A stretch of DNA of 64,000 nt from positions 62,001 to 126,000 of the forward strand of contig NZ_WSTB01000008.1 in NCBI RefSeq assembly GCF_009789235.1, in the 5' to 3' direction. Positions 30,101-39,100 of the stretch are shown piece after piece (the stretch's first letter is position 1; every line of letters begins with the position of its first letter). The notes under the pieces were generated by a model, which saw nothing but the letters and a program-made list of their open reading frames with translations, did not search any database and had not been told where the DNA came from. A program made the translations under genes and the position numbers. This stretch comes from Flavobacterium hydrocarbonoxydans. GTDB lineage: Bacteria > Bacteroidota > Bacteroidia > Flavobacteriales > Flavobacteriaceae.

Positions 30101-33100
30101 TCCGTTTATACTAACCGCTGGAACAATATTACTAATAGTTACATTGGATAATACCACAGGAATACCATTTAAAGTATCATTATCTAAAGCACTAATTGCA
30201 TTTGGATCTCCAACAAAGCCATTTATTGCCGAGAAATTGGTATCATCAACTGCAGAAATTGCAGCAGAAATAACTGTAATTGATATAATTGCCTGATCGC
30301 AGTTTCCGGCATTTAGGTTTTCACAAATCTCGTAAACAAATTTATAGTTTCCGGATGGAGTTCCTGCCGCAACACTCACCAAACCAGTAGTTGTGTCAAA
30401 TGATGGAACCGGGCCTCCATTTATAGCACTTGGCGAAGATATTATTGTTGTCGTTATTGTTGAAAGATCTAAAACACTATTGTTTAAAGAGTCATTATCA
30501 TAAGCATTTATGACATCCGGTGCTCCTTCATATCCATTCACACTCAAAACAGTATCATCATCTGCTATGATTACGGGCTCGATTACATTGATTGTAATTA
30601 TTGCATCATCACAATTACTTGGTATCAAAGCCGGAAGATTAGGTGTATTTAGTTTTTCACAGATTCTATATTTTATTTGATACTGACCTGCTGGCGTCCC
30701 TGCTGGAATATTAACCCTTCCGGAAGCTATTAATAATTCAGGAACCGGGCCGCCATTTATTGGAGTTGCCGGAGCTATAATAGTTGGAATTAACACACCT
30801 GTTAAATTTATATTTATAACTTGTCCGTTAAACTCATCAGCCCCTAAAGCATTGGTGTAAGCATTAATCACGTTTACAGCTCCTTCATATCCGTTTACGT
30901 TATTTACGACATCATCATTCACTTCTAGTGGTGCAGGATCGACAACAATAGAAATACTGGCATCATCGCAATTAGCTGGATTTAATTTTTCGCAAATTCT
31001 ATATTTAATATAATACGTACCAGCTGGTGTTCCTGCTGGAATGCTTACATTTCCAGTTGCTTCACTAAAAACGGGAACATTTGCACCAACGTACAATGGT
31101 GTAGCTGCCTGATATTGTGTAACTGTAATTTGATTAAAATTAAGAGCTGTAATTGGAACCCCATCTAATGTATCATTTGCATCTATAATTGCATTGAATG
31201 AGTTTGCTTCCCCTACATAACCGTTAATATTATGTGAATTGCTATCGTCTTCTGCATTAATTATAGTGGTTCCTACCTGAACTAAAATACTCGCCTGATC
31301 ACAGTTTGTGAGATTACCTACCTGACAAATTCTATATTTAATTTCATAGAGTCCTTTTACAGTTCCAGCCGGAACAGAGACATTTCCAGTTGCCGTGTTT
31401 AAAACTGGTACATTATTATTTCCTGTAACTATAGGCTGCGCAGGAGTTACAATGCTTATTATTACATTACTTGTAGTGGCTTGTAAACTATTAAGTTTAT
31501 CATTTGTCAAAGCATTAATTACATTTGTTTGTCCAGTATATCCGTTTACTACAAAAGGAACGACATCAATTCTGGCATCAATTCCTGCTGTCGTTACTAC
31601 AATAGTCTCAGTTGCTGTAGAACAATTGGCTGGATTTGCAACCTCACAAATAGTATATGTTAATATATAATCGTCTGCTGGGGTTCCGAAGGGTACAGTG
31701 ATTATATTTGTAAGAGGATCGAAAATCAATACACTTGATGACAATGCAGTATTTATAGTTACGGTAACATTAGGCGAAGCTCCAAGTGAATTCACACTAT
31801 TATCAGCATCATCATCTAATGTATCACTATCTAAGATTGTTAAAGGGTCTGTATCTCCACCAGCATCTCCTGAAATTGTTGCGAAAGTTTCAGGTACTGC
31901 ACAAATTTTATTAAAAATAGTGAAGTTAGCAGGATTAGAAACACATGTGGTAAGGCCAACCTTACGTACTGTTATCTGTTTGGCTCCAGAAGTTAGATTT
32001 TCAAAAATATTACTTGCCTGAAAAGCACCTCCGTCAATACTATATTCATAACCCGTTCCTAAATCTGGATTCGTAATCGCAATGGTTCCAAAATCATTCG
32101 TACAAGATGGCTGCTGAGTTACTAAACCTATTGGCACAACCGGAGCATCAAAAACGTTCAGAGTTACCTGATTAGAAATAGTCTGACAACCTGATTGCGA
32201 CTGAGAAATTAAAACTCTAAAATATCTATTTCCGGCTGTTGCATAATTTGGCGTAGTATAAGATGCAGTTGTACCTCCTGTGCCTGTTGTAACATCGGTA
32301 TAAGGTCCTGCTAAAGCAGAAGCAGTCTGCCATTGATAGATCAACGTACTTGACGGAACATTTCCTGTTGCAGCAACAGTAAATGTTACTGATTGATTGA
32401 TACATACTTCCTGATCTATTGGTTGCGCACTTATAATTGGTGATTCAAAAACACTAACTTTCGCAGGATCTGAATTTACTACACCACAACCAATTCCTGA
32501 ATCGGTTACTTGTAATCTGTAATAAGTATCAACATTTAAAATATCTGTTGTATAACTAGTCGAATTTGCCCCTGCAATATTTGACCAAGCCGCTATTCCA
32601 TCTGATGATTTTTGCCATTGATAAGCATATCCCCCCGAACCATCGGCTGCTGAAGCTGTCAAAGTAAAAGTTCCTCCTTCACAAATATTTCCTCCACTAG
32701 GTTGTGTTAAAATGGTTGGATCTGGAATTACTGTTGCCATTACAACATTTGTAGTAAGTGTACAAGCAGGAGTTGATGATGTTATGACACATCTAAAATA
32801 AGTATCTGCAGCTAAAGGTCCTGAAGTATAACTTGGCGTATTTGCTCCTGTTCCATCGGATACATTTGCCCAGCCTGATGTTCCATTTGCTGAACTCTGC
32901 CATTGATAAGCAAAAGTTGCTGAACCAGTATTAGCAGATGCTAAAGTTGAAACCGAAATTGTTCCTCCCACACAAACTGTAGCTGGCACCAAAGGCTGCG
33001 TAACAATACTTGGAATGATAACTGCTGCTATTTCAGAAGTTACAGGATCACATCCTAAACCACTATCAGAAACCAAAACTTGGTAAAATGTATTTTGTGT

Positions 33101-36100
33101 TAATGCCGGAGTTGTATATGTTGACGCATTTGCTCCAGATATATCTATAAATGGACCCGCTATAAAATTTGAAGTTTTCCATTGATAGCTATAAGCACCA
33201 GTTCCTTCACTAACTACAACACTTAGAGTAGTGGTAGTTCCACTACAAATATTCACAGATTGTGGGTCTGTATTAATTTTAATGTCTGGTGAAACTTCTA
33301 CAAGAGCTGCTGATGAATTTACTACTCCACAGCCAATTCCTGAATCTGTTACCTGAAGTCTATAAAAGGTGTCAATGTTTAAAACATCGGTTGTATAAGT
33401 CGTTGCATTTGCTCCTGAAATATTTGCCCAACCTGTTGTTCCGTCCAATGATTGTTGCCATTGATAGCTATAACTACCTGAGCCATTTGATGCCGTAGCT
33501 GACAATGTAAAAGTGGCTCCCTCACAGATGATTCCTCCCGTTGGTTGCGTCGCAATAGTTGGATCTGGAATCACATTAGCCATTACTACATTTGTTGTAA
33601 GGGTACATGTAGGAGTTGATGATGTAATTATACATCTAAAATAAGTGTTTACTGTTAACGGTCCCGAAGTATAACTTGCTGCATTTGCTCCAGTTCCGTC
33701 AGTTACATTTGCCCATCCTGAAGTCCCGTTTGCAGAACTTTGCCATTGATAAGCAAAAGTTGCTGATCCATTATTAGCAGATGCCAAAGTTGAAACTGAA
33801 ACTGTTCCTCCAACACAAACTGTAGCTGGAGTTGCAGGTTGCGTAACAATACTTGGTATAATAACTGCTGCAATTTTAGAGGTTATAGGATCACAACCTA
33901 AACCATTGTCTGAAATTACAACCTGGTAAAATGTATTTTGAGTTAACACTGGTGTTGTATATGTTGAAGCATTTGCTCCAGATATATCAGTAAATGGACC
34001 AGCTACTGAATTTGAAGTTTTCCATTGATAACTATAACTACCCGTTCCTTCGCTAACCGCTACGCTTAAATTTGCTGTAGAGCCACTACAAACATTTGTA
34101 CTTTGAGGATCTGCAGTTATTTTAATATCTGATAAAACCTCTACTGTAGCGACTGACGAATTTATCGTTGTGCAACCATTTCCGCTTGCCGATACATCGA
34201 CTCTATAATAAGTAGTTTGTGTTAAATTTGGTGTTGAATATGTTGCTGATGTAGCTCCGGATATAGCTGTAAATATACTATTATTTGTACTACTTAACCA
34301 TTGATAGGTTAAACCAGGAGTACCATTTGTTGCCACAACGCTCATCGTATGATTTGCACCAGAACAAATTGTTGTGCCTACTGGCTGAGTAGTAATAGAT
34401 GGGTCTGGAACTACCGTCACTGTAACCTCATTAGAAGTTAAATTACAATTTGTAGTAGATGATGTTACAATACATCTGAATCGGGTTGTAACTGATAAAG
34501 CATTCGAAGTAAAATTAGCCGTTGTAGCAGAAGCGTTCCCTTCATCAACCCAAGAACTTCCAGTATTACTTTGCCATTGATAACTTAATGTACCTGCTCC
34601 ACCACTTAATGTGGCTACAACATTTAGATTGACTATTCCGCCAATACAAATAGCAGCAGGAGTTACTGGCTGAGTAGTTATTCTAGTAACATATACTGGT
34701 GTCGCATTTGAAAAAACTTCACAACCATTTAACCCTTGAGTTATCCTAACTCTATAATATAAATTTGAAGTTAAAGCTGCAGTTGTATAAGTAGCCGAAG
34801 TAGCTCCTGTTCCTCCTGTAACATTTGCCCAACCCGAAGTTCCATTTGCAGAGCTTTGCCATTGATAAGCTAATGCACCTCCAGCAGGATTTGATGAAGC
34901 AACCACGTTCATTGTATGAGTAGCTCCTGAACAAATTGTACTTCCTACAGGTTGTTGCGTTACTGTTGGATCAACGATAACTGTTACCAATGCACTATTT
35001 GAAGTAGCCACTCCACATCCGTTTCCTGTTGCCGAAACATCAACTCTATAATAAGTAGAAGCTGTAAGTGCAGGGGTTGTAAAAGTATTTGAGGTTGCTC
35101 CGGATATTAAAGCAAAGCTAATATTGTCTGCGCTACTATACCATTGATAATTTAAACTTGGGGTACCTCCTGTGGCTGTAGCTGTTAGAGTAAAAGTACC
35201 TCCCGTACAAATTGTACCTCCTGTTGGCTGTGTAGAAATTGCAGGGTCTGCGACTACAACTGCCTGAACCGCATTAGAAGTAATGGAACAATTTGTTGTG
35301 GAAGAAGTAACTATACAACGATAAAAAGTTGAAGCTGACAATCCTCCAGAAGTATAAGAAGCAGTTGTTGAACCAGTACCACCAGAAACATTTGCCCAAC
35401 CTGAAGTTCCATTTGCAGAACTTTGCCATTGATAGGTTATATTTCCTGAACCTCCACCTAATGAAGCCGTAACACTAACGGTTACGACACCTCCAATACA
35501 AATTGGAGCCGGAGCTGAGGGCTGTGCTGTAAATGTTACAACACTTACAAGTGCCGGATTAGTAAAAGTTTCGCAACCGCTTCCGGCTTGCGTAACTCTC
35601 ACTCTATAATATAAATTAGAAGTCAAAGCTGCGGTAGTATAAGTGGCTGAAGTAGCACCAGTTCCTCCTGTAACGTTTACGAAACCTGAAGTAGAACTTG
35701 TAGAACTTTGCCATTGATACGCTATTGTTCCAGCCGCACCATTAGTTGTAGTTGCCGCTACTGTCATAGTATGAGTTGCTCCAGAACAAATTGTATTTCC
35801 AACGGGTTGAGTTGTAATTACAGGATCTGCAATGATGGTTAGTTTTGCCACATTACTTGTAACCTGTGCACATGAACTGTTAACAATTACTCTATAGTAA
35901 TAAATACCAGTAACTAAAGAACTTGCAGTGGTAAATGAAGCATTAGTTTGACCAGAAACATTTGTCCAGCCACTTGTTCCGTTAGCTGATGTTTGCCATT
36001 GATAAGTATAAGGCGCTATACTTCCTGATGGATTAGTAGTTAAACTTATTGTTCCTCCCTGACAGATTACAGTATCGCTTGTAATTGGAGAAGTAATCAA

Positions 36101-39100
36101 GTCTGATGGTCTAATAATATTTACTTCATCAGAATATGGAGTACATGAACCATTACTTGTTGTCCATTTTAATCTTGTTATACCAACAGGTAAATTCGTC
36201 ACAGTTGTATTAAAAGTGGTAGGACTTGTAATTATTGCTCCATTTGCAGGAGATACAAAAGACCATAAGCCCGTTGCCGGAGAAGGGTTATTTCCTGCAA
36301 GTGTTACGGTTGAAATATTACATATAGTTTGATCTGGTCCTGCAACTGCCAAAGGAGGCAAGGGATTAATTGTTACTGTAACATTACTAGAACTTGGAGG
36401 ACAAGATCCATTTGAAATAGTCCATTGAAAAACATAGCTTCCAGTTTGTGTACCTAAAACAGCTGTTGTAGGCGAATTTGGAGTTTCAAAAACTACAGTT
36501 GTCGGACCGGATACCTGTGACCATAGACCTGTACCAACTGTTGGAGAATTTCCATTTAAATTAACACTTTCAAATTGACATACTGAAAACGGAGATCCTG
36601 CAACCGAAGTGGTTGGTAAAGGGTCAACAGTTAGCGACATATCATCGGTAAAAGAACAACTAAGATTAGTTGAGGTCCAACGCAAAACATAAGTTCCCGC
36701 TCCGCCTGTTGGAGTAAAGGTTGAAGTTGGACTTGTATTATTAGAAAAAGTACCAGCCGGGCCAGATAATCTTGACCACTGACCAGATCCTACTGTTATT
36801 GCATTTGCTGCTAAAGTTGCAATTTCTGTTTGGCAAATTGTTTGATCTGGGCCCGCATTTGGTGTTGTTAAATTGGCTGTAACTGTAATCTGTACGGTAT
36901 CTGTTGTAGGCGTACAAATGGCGCCATTTGTGACAGTCCATCTAAAAACATAGACCCCTCCGGTTGTGGTTAAATTTGAAACTGTCGTAGTAGGCAAAAT
37001 AGTCGAACTAAAGACTGCGGTTGTTGGTCCAGAATCCTGAGTCCATTTTCCTGTTCCAATTGTTGGTGTTGTTGCCGTAAGTTCTGTTGTAGAGCCACAA
37101 ATAGCATTATCTCCCTCAATAACTGCCGCTGATGGTGAGGCTGCATATTCTACTCTCACCTGATCAGATTCACTACAAGTTCCTGAACTCACCTTCCATT
37201 CGAAAACATAAATTCCAAATCCTGTAGCAGAAGGTGTAAATATTGCATTAGGCGATGTTGCATCATTAAATGTTCCTCCTGATGGCCCGAAAAGAACAGT
37301 CCATGTCCCAGCTGTCTCTGTATCTGGACTAGCATCTAATTGAATCGTTGGACTACCAGCACTACATAAAGTTTGATCTGGTCCTGCATTCGGAGTCCCT
37401 GTAATCTGACCATTAACTGTCACCTGAATATCATCTGAACTTTGCGGACAAGATCCTTGTGCTGGAATTGTATATCTAAAAACATAAACTCCAGGTGTTA
37501 GTCCTGTAACCGCAGCACTATTGTTTCCTGTGGTTGTTATTGTCGGAGCTGTAGTACCTCCTGAAACATAAGACCAAGTACCAGTACTGGTAGGATTTCC
37601 AAATAACAAAAGAGGCCCTACTAAACAAGTACTAAAATCAGAGCCTGCTACTGCAACCTCAGTCACTTTAATGCTTACCTGATCTTTACTTGGAGGACAA
37701 TTTATACCGGTATAGGTTGTCCATTCCAAAATATATTCTCCTGTAACTAGATTTGATACTGTTGAAGTATTTGAAGCAACGTTTGAAAAAACGGGTGAAT
37801 TCGGTCCGCTAACTAATGACCAAATTCCGCTACCAACTGAAGGAGCAGTCGCTGCAAGCGTTACACTGGTTTGATTACAAACTACCTGGTCAGGTCCCGC
37901 AACAGCAGTTGAAGGAGCCTGGTCTATATTTAATTGCACAGAATCTGATGAGACTGCACATACTCCTCTGGAAATAGTCCATTTGTAAACCCAAGAACCA
38001 GCAGTTAAACCCGTAATTGTAGTAGTTGGGCTAGTTGGATTAGTGATCACTGGACCATCACCGCCACTAACAAATTCCCACAAACCACTTTCACCTGCAG
38101 CTGGAGTATTTCCTGTAACGGTAACTGTGTCTCCACAAAAATTCTGATCTGGTCCCGCCGTTGCAACTGTAATTGTAGGCGCAATAGTTATAGTTACTGT
38201 ATCTTCTCCATCGGAACAACCAACATTTGTAACCGTCCACTTAAACTCATAATTGCCATCACTAACCCCAGTAACCGTTGTATTAAATTGTGTTGGATTA
38301 GTAATTGTTCCCCCTGTTCCACTTATTTTTGTCCATAAACCCGTTCCAGGTGAAGGATTATTTGCCGTTAAACTTATAGAAGTTACACCCGTTGCCAGGC
38401 ATTGATCAGCTCCTGCATCTGCATTTGCTCCCTCGGTAGTTGTAGTTGTAATGACAACATCTGAAGAACTAGTACCACATCCATTTACAATAGTCCAGGT
38501 AAAAGTATAAACGGTATTTTGCGCTAAGCCCGTTACTGTAGCATTTGGATCGTTTACATCACTAAAAACTACACCAGCACTTGGTGTAACTGTCCAAGTT
38601 CCTGTTTCATCAATGATAGGAGTGTTTCCCTGTAATACAAATGGAGCTCCAAAGCAGACTGTTTGATCCAGACCTGCCTCTGATGCCGTAGGAGTAGTAC
38701 TTGATACTAAAACTTCAACAGTATCTTGTGTAACACTACAAGCCGCACCTCCTGATATGGTCCATCTAAATTCATAACGTCCATTTACTAAGCCTGTAAC
38801 TTGTGCTTGAGGATTTTTAACATTATTAAATATTGCTTCAGAAGGACCTGATACTTGTGACCAACTACCCACACCATTTGTTGGGATGCTTCCGGCTAGC
38901 GTAGCACTAGTCGAACTACAATTTAAAGTTTGTGTAGTACCAGCACTTGAATTATCGGGTTGATTAGAAACTGTAACATAAACATCATCATAAACCGTTT
39001 CGCATTGGCTACCAAGATTTGGTGCTTTTATTAATCTAATAATATAAGTTCCTGAATAATTCAAATTATCAACAGTGAGTGAATTTCCTGAAAAATTAAC

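Noticed and set aside
34752..34934. Small open frames overlapping the giant gene and other long genes, on both strands.
   Set aside because: They have skewed composition, follow the frame of the real gene and lack ribosome sites or family motifs.
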